Part shown: positions 44,041 through 55,908 of the stretch, piece by piece | Position numbering within the stretch: position 1 is the first letter of the stretch | How the letters are laid out: each line of letters begins with the position of its first letter | Source of the DNA: Spinacia oleracea | Lineage: Eukaryota > Streptophyta > Magnoliopsida > Caryophyllales > Amaranthaceae | Direction of reading: 5' to 3' | NCBI RefSeq assembly: GCF_020520425.1 | Contig: NC_079490.1 | Location: 49,268,517 to 49,332,516, forward strand | Length of the DNA stretch: 64,000 bases | The notes under the pieces: generated by a model | The model's input: the letters and a program-made list of their open reading frames with translations, nothing else | Told to the model about the DNA's origin: nothing | The model's database searches: none | Program-made: the position numbers and the translations under genes

Positions 44041-46080
44041 AGTTCATCAAACTTGTTGCCATCAAGTCGCTCTACTGTAAGCAAGAACATCAAACTTGCT
44101 GCAATGAATATCTGAAGTCCATAATTTTTCATTCCAGTTTCAGTTTATGTAAAAGTATTCTATTAGGTGAAGATCAGCGGCTCTCTCTTAAGTGAGTTCT
44201 ATTTTTCACTTTTTACGCGCTAGGTTAATTGTACAGTACAATACCTACGGGGGCACACTACAGTTTTTGAATCATATGTTTGACCACCTGAAACATGCCA
44301 ATGGATGTGCTTCAGGGAGAGCATATTTGTCCCAGTCTGCTAATTTCCTAAGGCTCTTCCTACCGGTAGTCAGCATTTCAGTTTCTGAAATCAAATGTAA
44401 AAGCCAATGCGCTTGCTAATTTATCAAATACCTTAAGTTTACATAGTCTACCTACTCCCTACAAACCTACGAACCCATTTGCCATTTCGCCATTAAAGTC
44501 TGCTAATCTACTATGTTATCTTCTACTAATAACTAGTTGTCAAACATCATTATGGCCTAAGTATCTGATATGATACATTTGGATGCCAAAACTGGTGACT
44601 CTGTCAATTTTTCATGCACACTTGACAAATGGTAATAGCTAATTCCCCGGTTTCAGTCCATAATTTTTCATTCCAGTTTCAGTCTATGTACAAGATACAA
44701 TGTGAACAAATCAGTTGGTAATTAACAAGCATTTACAAAAAGAAACAAGGATCCATATCCAATAAAAAAATTCATATCATATTCAACTAAAAGCTCCAAC
44801 AAAGTGCTATAACAGGTTTAGTTACTTAGTAGTTCAGATATGCAAAATTGAATCAGTTATATAAAAATCGATAACGAAAGATTTAGATAATAATAACCGA
44901 CATATTTCATTAATAATCATCAAAGTACAATCTAATGTTTAATAATGTCAAACCTATGACATTGTGTCACAAATGACCTTCACAATGTCACCCGAACTTT
45001 GACATCCAAAACAACTACCTCCTACAACTACCAACAACAACTACAACTAACTGATGCAACTACAAATCTGCAATCTCACAACTAACTGTTGCAACCTAAA
45101 CTAATTCATCAAAAACAAACTATCAAGGTTGCTGATGCTACCAGCAATCAATCCACCAAAAACCAATCCAAAGTACCAACTTCATCCTACTGTTGCTGCT
45201 TCATAATATCGTTCTGCCAATGTCACAACCTCCTCCAATGATGGCAAGTCTGACAACAAACCTTCTGATCCTCATAGGGAAGCTTGGGGAACACGAACAC
45301 GCACATCAATTCCTCAAGGCAGAACACGAGGTTTTCTCCAGCTAATCCAGACATGGTTCCTAAAGACAGACCAGACATCTAGGTTAGAAAAATTATAGAT
45401 TATAGGAATTTTGGTGAAACTAAATGAATTATAAGCACATACTAAGCTACTGCAATTCCCCTCTGTTCTACCCCTTTCCCCTGTTCTTCAAGTATACACA
45501 AACCACTCAAACCCTAACTCGTCTGATGTGCGAATCACACAACTACGCACATTATCTATGCAAATTAAACAATTTCGAATATAGTCAAAGCAAATACAAC
45601 ACATAATTTCAACTTCAAAAATTAAAATTTCATTTTTTTTTGAAAACCCTAAACCCTAACATATGAAATCGAATCATGTCAGAATTTTACAAGAAAAACA
45701 TAAAAGGAACGAAATTGGAAGTTTGTACCTTGAGAATGTGGACTAATTGCTCTGAATTTCGTTGTTTGGGGGCAAGAATCTACCTCTGACTTGGAGTAAT
45801 TGAGAGATGAAGAATTTCTTTGACTTGAATGAACACAGGAAAGAGAAGAAGAAGATGAATGTTTGGCGCAAAAACGAGTCCTTCATTTAGTTAAGTATTG
45901 CAAGGACGCGTTTTTTATTTTTTTCACCCATTTGCTGATGACACGTGTAAGGGTTCTATTGGTTTCTTATTTATTTGCACCGAATGATACGTTGACACGT
46001 GTAAGGGACTAACCTTTTAACCATGGGGACTAACCTTTTAACCATGGGGACTAAACTTTCAGAATTATGGCCGGAATATT
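44041..46080 (-). other. MULE 5' region, non-coding
   Basis: Possible leader of the transposase. A 32-bp phrase (starting AGTCCATAATTTTTCATTCC) occurs at about 44118 and 44656. A short open frame reading leftwards from about 45358 (M-S-G-L-A-G-E) could be a 5' exon, not confirmed. A 23-bp unit (GGGACTAACCTTTTAACCAT) repeats at 46003-46070 before the terminal repeat. Confidence 0.35.
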
Positions 46081-46169
46081 CTTTTCGGGTCCTCAACGGT
46101 GAAAAAAAAAGTTTGGGTCCTTAACGATGAAAAACTCAAAAGGTGAGACCCCATTCATAATCTTAACTC

Positions 46170-46200
46170 TTGGTTTTTCCTTGTAGCAATCACCAACATC
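46170..46200 (-). pseudogene. LINE RNase H fragment between MULE and CACTA MITE
   Basis: 31 bp of host LINE (including the MULE and MITE target duplications). It encodes the L-V-I-A-T-R-K-N-Q piece that links 46722-46808 to 40208-39846 in one frame. Confidence 0.65.
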
Positions 46201-46721
46201 CACTAGTGGAAAAAGGGTCATTTGCATCGCACATTTAAGTGCATTTGCGTCGCATATTGTGCGTGGCAAAAGCTCTCGACGCAAATGACTAAAAGAGAGG
46301 TTTTGACTGTTGAGGTTTCAAGCTTTGGAATGAAGGGGCTGAGAGAGAAAGAGAGGTATGGAGGAAGGTAGGCGGAACATGTGTGAATGGAAAAAAAGGT
46401 AAATTGAAAAAAGAATTTCAACTACTAACTCCGTGCGTCGCAGAATAATAAATCAGCGACGCATTTAACTGAATATATTTCTATCTGTCAACTGCGTCGC
46501 TGGTTTATTAATCTGCGACGCAAAATTAATTAATATTGCGTCGCAGTTTAATAAATCAACGACGCAATTGACTTACTTTAAAGATAATCAGTAATTTGCG
46601 TCGCTCAAAATTAAACTGCGACGCAGATGATCAAATTTCAGACAAAAATTCAACTATTGTGTCGCGTGTTTAAAAGTGTGACGCAAATACGGCGATGCAT
46701 ATGAAGAGTTTTCCACTAGTG
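46201..46721. mobile_element. CACTA-type MITE
   Basis: Ends CACTAGTGGAAAA and the inverse TTTTCCACTAGTG, flanked by ATC on both sides (46198-46200, 46722-46724). Subterminal GCGTCGC/GCGACGC words recur throughout. 521 bp, non-coding. Confidence 0.88.
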
Positions 46722-46815
46722 ATCTTTCCATTGATGTCCCTAATAAACAACCCCCAAACCCACATTTACCCCTTCCACTACATGTGCATCTGTATTGACC
46801 TTGCTTCAAAAAGGT
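46722..46815 (-). pseudogene. LINE RNase H domain, start
   Basis: Reading leftwards: K-V-N-T-D-A, then G-L-G-V-V and, after a one-base shift, R-D-I-N-G-K. This is the opening of the RVT_3 domain with its first catalytic Asp. The LINE seems truncated at about 46815, where the AT-rich array resumes. Confidence 0.7.
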
Positions 46816-47450
46816 TTTTATTACGGCAATGCCAATAATTAGTAGACAATAAGTAAACAAAAAATACGGATTAATTAGTAGATAATTAAAAAAAAAGATA
46901 ATAAGTAGATAATAAATAATAATTAGTAGATAATAGATAATATATAATAAATAATAGATAATAAGTAAACAAAAAATAGATAATAAATAATAATAATAAT
47001 TAGTAAATAATAAATAATAAATAATACGGATTAATTAATAAATAATTAATAATTAATAATAATTTTTTATTACGGCAATGCCAATAATTAGTAGATAATA
47101 AGTAAACAAAAACTACGGATTAATTAGTAGATAATAAATAAAAAATAGATAATAAGTAGATAATAGATAAAAATTACTAGATCATAGATAATATATAATA
47201 AATAATAGATAATAAGTAAACAAAAAATAGATAAAAAATAATAATAATTAGTAAATAATAAATAATACAGATCGATTAATAAATAAATAATAAAAAAACA
47301 AATAAAAAAAATTAATATGTAATACATAATACATTATACATAATAAATAAAAATTAAAAATAAAAAATTAAAAATAAAAAATTTAATAAAAAAAAATAAT
47401 AAATAAAAAATAAAAAATAATAAAAATTAATAAATAATAAATAAAAAGTT
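46816..47450. repeat. AT-rich array (right part), AATAATAGATAATAAGTAAAC-type
   Basis: Low-complexity (AATAAT)n with AGATAATAAGTAAACAAAAA units, some repeated almost exactly (46890-46975 and 47130-47230). Same texture as 34800-34905, which suggests the LINE and its passengers landed in one array. Confidence 0.7.
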
Positions 47451-48327
47451 TTAATGTTTGGTGGTTTTAGTAAATATCTTTTAAATTAATCCCCTTATAT
47501 TGTAAAATAAAATATTTTTGTTTTTAATTTTTTAAGTTTAGTAAGCGTAAATAGGCAATCACTATCACGCTGCTCAGGCGTACCCTTATAATAGACATCA
47601 AGAATACCAAAAAATCATTGACATTAATAACCTTAGGCGGTTATCTTTCCCTTAGAGAAAGGATTATGACATTTTTATTAATAATTTTCAGATTAATAAA
47701 TGTAAAAGAATCAAATAGTACCTTATAATCCAAATATGTTACCACTTAAAATGTTTAAATAAGACCTTAAATTATACATCTAAAAAATATTATACAATTA
47801 ATTAAAATTAAAGAAAATTAAGCTGGTAAAAACGGAGTTTGCTATTTTCGACATTACCAAATTTTGTTTCTTCTTCTCCGAAAGCCTTCATCACTGATGC
47901 GTTGCTCTAAAATGTTATCATTTTGAGGTTTGTATTTCCATTTCAATTTAATAGTTGACATGGATAATATTAGCATTAAATGTTAATTAATGATGCTTTG
48001 ACTTTTTCCATTTTGTTGTTGCGACCCTTATGAAAATAGCATAGCTAGGTTGCAATTAACACTAATTGTTAATTTATTATTTTTTATGCAATATAACTTG
48101 ATTAATTAAATTGTGAGTGAGTGAGGGAGGGTAATATAAACTATTATATAGGGGACACCAAAAATTTATCGTAATGACCTTAGGAGTTCCCTTATATAAT
48201 AGAGAAACTTATAATGAATTTTTTCCATTTATTATTTATTAATTTATGCAGACTCAGATACACTCATTTGACAGTTTGGCTATATTATACATAATAATGT
48301 AGTTTAAAAGTTCTAAAATTTTCATAT
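47451..48327. other. Intergenic spacer
   Basis: AT-rich; no gene or repeat recognised. Confidence 0.35.
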
Positions 48328-49738
48328 CGCTAGTGGAAAAAACCCCTATTGCAGCCCCCTTGTTGAGGGGGGCATTTTAAACCGTGCCTCAACAACCACT
48401 AAGTCAACGCGGGTCAAAGACTTAATGAGATGTTGGGGCGGGTTTCTAAAACGTTCACTTCAAGAGACTCTGTTGGGGCGGGCCGTGGTGTTGTACGCCC
48501 CAACAGATTAAGGCAGTTGAATGGGGCATTGTATTGTTCGCTTCAAGAGACTATGCTGAAGTGAACATACGTGGGCTATGCCCGCCTTAACGAATTCTCC
48601 AGCCCAGAAATACTCAATCCACCTCAACGAATGACAAAGTTTAGGGTTTCTTTATATCCTAAATTCCTCTTTACCCTTTATTCCCTTAGCCGTTTTTTAA
48701 CATTATCTCCTCATTTTCAAGATCTTTTCTTATCTTGTCTCCTTCATTTTCTTGCGATTCCATTCTCTCTTGAAGAAAATCAACCATGGATTATACTTCC
48801 TCCACCCTCCCGTTATCTTCTCCAATTCGATATTTGCGATTCAAAAAATATGGAGAAATGTAAGCTTCGAATCGTCATCTCTATTATATCGAGATCTTAA
48901 TACTAACAAGGTACCAATCTCCTTTTCGCATTAATTTTTTATTGTAATTTGTTTTTTGCCCTGTTTTTTCTTAATTTGTTCATGATTTCTTTGCTAATGT
49001 CGATTTCTTCACTAATTTTTGATTGAAATATGAAGAAAATCAGCCATGCTTTGATTTCTTCGCTAATGTTGACATTATGCTGCTTGTTCATTTAATTCGA
49101 TTTTTTGGTGAAAATTGGTTGTTCTGCTTCTTGATTTAATTGGATCTTCAGCTTAATTCGATCTTCACTCAATGATGTTCGTCTCTGACGTGAGCGGTAA
49201 CAAAAGGACAACGGCGTTAGGTTACCATCTGATATTCTTAGATCTAAGTGAGCAAGTTTCATTGTATTGTCTTATTTTCTTCCAACAAAAAGTCATTTTA
49301 ATGTTAATAAAAGTTAAGAATCTGAATATTTTTAAAAAATTAATTTTCTGATCTAGAGTTTAACTTATATCTAAATTGTTGGGTTGGTTCATTTTCAGAT
49401 AATTCTTGGAAAAATAAAATAAAATTACTCTGTATTTTGTTTCTGGTTTATAATTGTTCATGAAAATTGTTTTATAATTTATTTTTCTTATTATCGCATG
49501 GTGTATATATTTCTTATTGTAAGGATCTTCAATTTCGTTTTACTGTTATTGTTCATTAGATGATGTGTTGTTTTTTTTTCTTTTGCAGGTGTGTCATGGA
49601 TGAGAGATTCATTCATTAGTTAGAAGACGGAAAACATACAATGTCAATTTGTTTAGTGCAGATTTGCTTACATTACTTAGATTTATTCAACTTTGTAAAT
49701 AATACTGTGTATAATGTAATAGTATAGAAACTCAGATC

Positions 49739-51078
49739 TGTTAGGTTATGATACATATGACATTACATAGATCATGCGGAAACAACCATTAACCCAGGAA
49801 ACATATTATTTACACATAATCATTTAGCATAGTTTAGATGCATACTCTTTGTTGCGTGCCTTCCCTAGCTGCGCCCGAACCGAACAAGAACAAGTCTTTT
49901 AGGACTCCAAGTGTCGTCCCTCCGTAGAAAGTCCACAGCACGTGCGGATCCGCCTTAAGATTGACCAACTAGAATCGCCCTTAAGGTACTCAGAAAATTC
50001 GGCACTTTTGGGGCAAGATGGGTGTTTGAATTTTCTCTCAAAAAACTCACTTTTGAATACTTTGAAACTTGTGTATAAATTATGACCCCTAGGCCTTTAT
50101 TTATAGAGTTATGGAAAAGGAATCGTAATCCTAGTAGGATGCGAATTAATTGGAATTAGAATTCTACATGAATTCTACTTAATCAATTTATCCAATAGGA
50201 ATAGACATTTAATCATACACTGACTCTTGCAGATTCAGGAATCTCGCATGAGCTCAAACTCACACACACACGGCAGCCACAAGGGCTGCCCACGCATGCG
50301 AGCAGCAGCCCACGCAGCGCGGCCCACGCATGCGTGGCCTTGTGCGCGCTGGGCTGTGGCGTGCGTGCTTGCTGGGCGATGGCCTGGCTTCGTGCTGGGC
50401 CTTCGTCCGGCAGGCCTCGTCCGATGCTAATTCGTACGATACGCTTCCGATTAAAATTCCATTTCCGGAATCTATTTCCGATACGAACAATATTCAATAT
50501 TTCCGATTCCGGAATTAATTTCCGTTTCGAACAAATATTTAATATTTCCGTTTCCGGAATTATTTTCCGATTCCGGTAATATTTCCGATTCTGACAATAT
50601 TTCCGTTTCCGGCAATATTTCCGATTCTGGTAATATTTCCATTTCCAACAATATTTTCCGATACGTACCATGTTTCCGTTTCCGGCAACATCTACGACTT
50701 GGATAATATTCATATTTCCGATACGATCCATATTTCCGTTTCCGGCAATATCATCGTTTCCGGAGTATTCATTTCTTGCCTGTGACGATCTTAGCTCCCA
50801 CTGAAACCAAGATCCGTCGGTTCCGAATATTCATAGATGGAGTATTTAATGCCATTAAATACTTGATCCGTTTACGTACTATTTGTGTGACCCTACGGGT
50901 TCAGTCAAGAGTAAGCTGTGGATTAATATCATTAATTCCACTTGAACTGAAGCGGCCTCTAGCTAGGCATTCAGCTCACTTGATCTCACTGAATTATTAA
51001 CTTGTTAATTAATACTGAACCGCATTTATTAGACTTAACATAGAATGCATACTTGGACCAAGGGCATTATTTCCTTCA
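49739..51078 (-). repeat. Copia LTR 1 (3' end of the full unit)
   Basis: 1340 bp, + strand TGTTAGGTTATG ... ATTTCCTTCA. TATA box on the minus strand at 50105-50098. GC-rich core about 50265-50430, CGGAAA-type repeat block about 50450-50760. Confidence 0.95.
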
Positions 51079-51092
51079 GTCTCCCACTTGTC
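51079..51092 (-). other. Polypurine tract of the copia element
   Basis: Minus strand AAGTGGGAGAC directly before the LTR start; it should prime plus-strand DNA synthesis. Confidence 0.7.
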
Positions 51093-51942
51093 CTTAGGGA
51101 CAAGTGTGCATTTCCTAATTCCTTTGTCGCTCGATGCTTGCTCTTGAACATAAGGTAAGAGTTGTCATCCTTATTATGTCCAGAGGTGTTCCCCGGTTTC
51201 AGAGTTCAACTGATCAAATAAACAGATAATCATAGCCTATGATTCATCCGAGCACGGCCATGCATTTCACAGTTTCTAGCTCTCCGAGTGGCCTTGTACA
51301 ACTTTTAAGCATCTCATCCCGATTTATGGGAGGACAATCCCAATCTTGCGATCTTGAGATTAGACTTCGTTTGATAGGTGATTACCTGAGCGTTGCCTTT
51401 ATAGCCTCCTTTTACGGTGCGACGGTTGGTCAACGTCAAAGCAACCAGTTCTCAAACAAGTAATCTCAAATCACTCAGGTATTGAGGATTTAGTGTCTAA
51501 TAATTTAATGAAATTTACTTATGACAGACTTTCATCTCTTACAGTAAAGTTTCATAGGTCTTGTCCGATACTAGTCTTCCCAAAGTAAGTATCTATGCAA
51601 ATGATTATGACATTGCCATGTCCACATAGTTCAAGAAACAGAACTACTAGTCATCTTGCATTCTAATCGTCTAACGTTTTCTATGCGTCCAATTTTATAG
51701 AAAACTCCGACTAGGGACCATTTTCAACCTTTGACATTCAAGTTCACTTGATAGACATTTCTTAGTCACAGGACTGGTCCTGACAGTCTATCTTGAATAT
51801 ATCGTCAAGTTGAAGGGACTCATCATTTAATAAACCACAAATTAAATGGAAAAATGAATTCCTTTCATTTATTGTGAATGATTAACCAATAATGTTTTAC
51901 AAAGATTTAAACTCTAAAACTTTAAAACATTAAACAGAGACA
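51093..51942 (-). other. Copia 3' UTR
   Basis: About 850 bp between the pol stop and the polypurine tract; no ORF supported. Similar over its length to 430-1250 on the other strand. Confidence 0.7.
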
Positions 51943-54900
51943 TCAAAGCCATTCTCCAATATGCTTGATTCCCATAGCTGCAGTGTGCGAGTTGTGCTTC
52001 GCTTGCGGCAGAGGTTTAGTTAATGGATCTGATATGTTGTCATCAGTTCCAATTTTGCTTATCTCGACTTCTTTTCTTTCAACGAACTCTCGTAGAAGGT
52101 GAAATCTACGAAGTACATGCTTGACTCTCTGGTGGTGTCTAGGCTCTTTTGCCTGTGCAATAGCTCCGTTATTATCACAATACAGGGCTATTGGTCCTTT
52201 AATGGAGGGGACTACACCAAGTTCTCCTATGAACTTCCTTAGCCATATAGCTTCCTTTGCTGCTTCATGTGCAGCAATGTACTCCGCTTCAGTTGTAGAA
52301 TCCGCAATGGTGCTTTGCTTAGCACTTTTCCAGCTTACTGCTCCTCCGTTGAGGCAGAAGACAAACCCAGACTGTGATCTGAAATCATCTTTGTCGGTTT
52401 GGAAACTTGCGTCCGTATAGCCTTTAACAATTAATTCATCATCTCCACCATAGACCAGGAAGTCATCTTTGTGCCTTTTCAGGTACTTCAGAATATTCTT
52501 GGCAGCAGTCCAATGCGCCTCTCCTGGGTCTGACTGGTATCTGCTCGTAGCACTGAGTGCGTACGCAACATCCGGGCGTGTACATATCATAGCATACATT
52601 ATTGAACCAATCAATGATGCATATGGAATCCCATTCATTCGTCTACGCTCATCAAGTGTTTTTGGGCACTGAGTCTTGCTTAGAGTCATTCCATGAGACA
52701 TGGGTAGGTAGCCTCGCTTGGAGTCTGCCATCTTGAACCTATCAAGCACCTTATTGATATAAGTGCTTTGACTAAGTCCAATCATCCTTTTAGATCTATC
52801 TCTGTAAATCTTGATGCCCAATATGTACTGTGCTTCTCCTAGATCCTTCATCGAAAAACATTTCCCAAGCCAAATCTTGACAGAGTTCAACATAGGAATG
52901 TCATTTCCGATAAGCAATATGTCGTCGACATATAATACTAGGAAAGCAATTTTGCTCCCACTGACCTTCTTGTATACACAAGATTCGTCTGCGTTCTTGA
53001 TGAAACCAAAGTCACTGACTGCTTCATCAAAACGTATATTCCAGCTCCTGGATGCCTGCTTCAATCCGTAGATTGACTTCTTTAGCTTGCATACCTTTTT
53101 AGCATTCTTTGGATCCTCAAAACCTTCAGGCTGTGTCATAAACACAGTTTCTGTTAAAACGCCGTTTAAGAAAGCAGTTTTGACATCCATCTGCCATATT
53201 TCGTAATCGTAATATGCAGCGATTGCTAACATTATTCGAATAGACTTTAGCATTGCAACTGGTGAAAAGGTTTCATCGTAATCCACACCGTGGACTTGCC
53301 TGTAACCTTTCGCAACCAATCTAGCTTTGAAAACTTCAAGTTTCCCATCCTTGTCCTTTTTCAGTTTGAAAACCCATTTGCTTCCAATGGCTTGGTAGCC
53401 ATCTGGCAAATCGACCAAATCCCATACTTGGTTTTCAGACATGGAGTCTAATTCAGATTGCATGGCTTCTTGCCATTGCTTGGAGCTAGGGCTCGTCATA
53501 GCTTGCTTGTAAGTCGCAGGTTCATCACTTTCAAGTAATAGAACGTCATAGCTCTCGTTCGTCAAAATACCTAAGTACCTTTCCGGTTGAGATCTATATC
53601 TTTGCGATCTACGCGGGGTAACATTTCTAGATTGACCATGATTCTCACCAGATTCTTCTAAAGATCTCTGAGTTTCATCCTGAATGTCATCTTGAGCATT
53701 CTCTAGAGTTTGTTGTTCGACTCGAATTTCTTCGAGGTCTACTTTTCTCCCACTTGTCATTTTGGAAATGTGATCCTTCTCCAAAAAGACACCATCTCGA
53801 GCAACAAACACTTTGTTCTCAGATGTATTGTAGAAGTAATACCCCTTTGTTTCCTTTGGATAGCCCACAAGGATACATTTGTCAGATTTTGGATGAAGTT
53901 TGTCTGAAATTAATCGTTTGACGTAAACTTCACATCCCCAAATCTTAAGAAAAGACACATTTGGAGGCTTTCCAAACCATAATTCATATGGAGTCTTTTC
54001 GACAGCTTTAGACGGAGCTCTATTTATAGTGAGTGCAGCTGTATTTAGTGCATGTCCCCAAAATTCTAATGGAAGTTCGGCCTGACCCATCATTGACCTG
54101 ACCATGTCTAGCAAGGTTCTGTTCCTCCGTTCTGACACACCGTTCCATTGTGGTGTTCCAGGAGGAGTCAATTCTGATAGAATTCCACATTCTTTCAGAT
54201 GGTCATCAAATTCATAGCTCAGATATTCACCGCCTCTATCAGACCGCAGTGCCTTGATCTTCTTGCCTAATTGATTCTCTACTTCACTCTGAAATTCCTT
54301 GAATTTGTCAAAGGATTCAGACTTATGCTTCATTAGGTAGACATAACCATACCTACTGAAGTCATCAGTGAAAGTGATAAAGTAGCTGAAACCACCTCTA
54401 GCATTTGTACTCATTGGTCCACATACATCTGTATGGATTAAACCCAATAGTTCATTTGCTCTTTCTCCAACTTTAGAGAAAGGTTGCTTTGTCATTTTGC
54501 CAAGTAAACATGATTCGCATTTACCATAATCCTCTAAGTCAAATGGTTCTAGAATTCCTTCCCTTTGAAGTCTTTCTAAGCGTTTCAAGTTTATATGGCC
54601 TAATCGACAATGCCACAGATAGGTGAGATCTGAATCATCCTTTTTGGCCTTTTTGGTATTTATGTTATATACTTGTTTGTCGTGATCTAATAAATAAAGT
54701 CCATTGACTAATCTAGCAGATCCATAAAACATCTCTTTAAAATAAAACGAACAACTATTGTCTTTTATTATAAAGGAAAATCCCTTAGCATCTAAGCAAG
54801 AAACTGAAATGATGTTTTTAGTAAGACTTGGAACATGGAAACATTCTTCCAGTTCCAAAACTAGCCCGGAGGGCAACGACAAATAGTATGTTCCTACAGC

Positions 54901-55908
54901 TAATGCAGCAATCCGTGCTCCATTTCCCACTCGTAGGTCGACTTCTCCCTTGCTTAACTTTCTACTTCTTCTTAGTCCCTGTGGATTGGAACATAAGTGT
55001 GAGCCACAACCTGTATCTAATACCCAAGAAGTTGAATTAGCAAGTATACAGTCTATAACGAAAATACCTGAAGATGGAACGACTGTTCCGTTCTTCTGAT
55101 CTTCCTTTAGCTTCAAGCAATCTCTCTTCCAATGCCCCTTCTTCTTGCAGTAGAAGCATTCGGATTCAGAAGTGGGTTGACTGACCTTCCTCTTTGCAGA
55201 TTTGGCGCCAGTTTGCTTAGTTGGGCTGGCCTTGTTGCCACCTTTCTTAGCATTCCTCTTCTTTCCAGATTTCTTGAACTTGCCCCCACGCACCATAAGC
55301 ACATCCTGCTTATCACTTTTGAGCGTCTTTTCAGCGGTCTTCAGTATACCGTGAAGCTCAGTGAGCGTTTTGTCCAGACTATTCATACTGTAGTTCAGTT
55401 TGAACTGATCATACCCGCTATGAAGAGAATGGAGGATGGTGTCTATAGCCATTTCCTGAGAAAATTGCTGATCCAGCCGACTCATATTCTCAATGAGTCC
55501 AATCATTTTGAGAACATGTGGACTTACGGGCTCGCCTTTCTTAAGCTTGGTCTCAAGAATTTGCCTATGAGTCTCGAATCTTTCGACTCGAGCCAGATCT
55601 TGGAACATGTTCTTCAACTCACTGATGATTGTGAAAGCATCTGAGTTGATGAACGTTTTCTGCAGATCCGCACTCATGGTGGCGAGCATTAGACATTTCA
55701 CATCCTTGTTGGCATCAATCCAACGATTGAGGGCTGCCTGAGTGATCCCGTCGCCTGGAGCTTCGGGCATCGCCTCATCTAGGACATACTCCTTTTCTTC
55801 CTGCATAAGAACTATTTGCAAGTTCCTTTGCCAGTCAAGGAAGTTTTTCCCGTTCAACTTCTCCTTTTCGAGAATTGATCGAATGTTGAATGAATTGTTG
55901 TTTGCCAT
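51943..55908 (-). CDS. Ty1-copia gag-pol polyprotein, 1321 aa, intact
   Basis: I start at the Met of M-A-N-N-N-S (55908); the open frame extends 26 hydrophobic residues upstream to 55986, unlike known gag starts. Gag about 1-250; CCHC knuckle C-F-Y-C-K-K-K-G-H-W-K-R-D-C at 251-264; protease D-T-G at 298-300; integrase with H-H-C-C at about 433-467 and first Asp at 494; reverse transcriptase with Y-V-D-D-I-L-L; RNase H with Y-T-D-A-S-F and S-T-T-E-A-E-Y near the C-terminus, followed by T-K-P-L. Order protease-integrase-RT-RNase H defines Ty1-copia. No stop or frame shift. Probably active or recently so. Confidence 0.95.
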   Translation of the reverse strand: MANNNSFNIRSILEKEKLNGKNFLDWQRNLQIVLMQEEKEYVLDEAMPEAPGDGITQAALNRWIDANKDVKCLMLATMSADLQKTFINSDAFTIISELKNMFQDLARVERFETHRQILETKLKKGEPVSPHVLKMIGLIENMSRLDQQFSQEMAIDTILHSLHSGYDQFKLNYSMNSLDKTLTELHGILKTAEKTLKSDKQDVLMVRGGKFKKSGKKRNAKKGGNKASPTKQTGAKSAKRKVSQPTSESECFYCKKKGHWKRDCLKLKEDQKNGTVVPSSGIFVIDCILANSTSWVLDTGCGSHLCSNPQGLRRSRKLSKGEVDLRVGNGARIAALAVGTYYLSLPSGLVLELEECFHVPSLTKNIISVSCLDAKGFSFIIKDNSCSFYFKEMFYGSARLVNGLYLLDHDKQVYNINTKKAKKDDSDLTYLWHCRLGHINLKRLERLQREGILEPFDLEDYGKCESCLLGKMTKQPFSKVGERANELLGLIHTDVCGPMSTNARGGFSYFITFTDDFSRYGYVYLMKHKSESFDKFKEFQSEVENQLGKKIKALRSDRGGEYLSYEFDDHLKECGILSELTPPGTPQWNGVSERRNRTLLDMVRSMMGQAELPLEFWGHALNTAALTINRAPSKAVEKTPYELWFGKPPNVSFLKIWGCEVYVKRLISDKLHPKSDKCILVGYPKETKGYYFYNTSENKVFVARDGVFLEKDHISKMTSGRKVDLEEIRVEQQTLENAQDDIQDETQRSLEESGENHGQSRNVTPRRSQRYRSQPERYLGILTNESYDVLLLESDEPATYKQAMTSPSSKQWQEAMQSELDSMSENQVWDLVDLPDGYQAIGSKWVFKLKKDKDGKLEVFKARLVAKGYRQVHGVDYDETFSPVAMLKSIRIMLAIAAYYDYEIWQMDVKTAFLNGVLTETVFMTQPEGFEDPKNAKKVCKLKKSIYGLKQASRSWNIRFDEAVSDFGFIKNADESCVYKKVSGSKIAFLVLYVDDILLIGNDIPMLNSVKIWLGKCFSMKDLGEAQYILGIKIYRDRSKRMIGLSQSTYINKVLDRFKMADSKRGYLPMSHGMTLSKTQCPKTLDERRRMNGIPYASLIGSIMYAMICTRPDVAYALSATSRYQSDPGEAHWTAAKNILKYLKRHKDDFLVYGGDDELIVKGYTDASFQTDKDDFRSQSGFVFCLNGGAVSWKSAKQSTIADSTTEAEYIAAHEAAKEAIWLRKFIGELGVVPSIKGPIALYCDNNGAIAQAKEPRHHQRVKHVLRRFHLLREFVERKEVEISKIGTDDNISDPLTKPLPQAKHNSHTAAMGIKHIGEWL

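Larger units (their letters stand above)
40199..46179 (-). mobile_element. Mutator-like element (MULE) with perfect 10-bp target duplication
   Basis: The element proper is 40209-46169 (5961 bp). It starts GAGTTAAGATAATGAATGGG and ends with the inverse ...CCCATTCATAATCTTAACTC. Terminal inverted repeats run to about 90 bp each. Direct repeats TTGGTTTTTC flank it (40199-40208 and 46170-46179). Transposase is on the minus strand. It interrupts the LINE RNase H frame, which reads on across the join when one copy of the duplication is counted. Confidence 0.92.

Noticed and set aside
47124..47327. Minus-strand ORF of Tyr, Leu and Ile
   Set aside because: Translation of the AATAAT array.
48571..48934. 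109-aa and 60-aa ORFs in the left part of the CACTA element
   Set aside because: Overlap each other, leader-like T-rich sequence, no family recognised.
50213..51000. ORFs inside the copia LTRs (repeated near 59209 and 62616)
   Set aside because: Open because of the CGGAAA repeat periodicity; no protein family, and they are LTR sequence.
52121..55644. + strand ORFs opposite the copia gag-pol
   Set aside because: Shadows of the minus-strand gag-pol.
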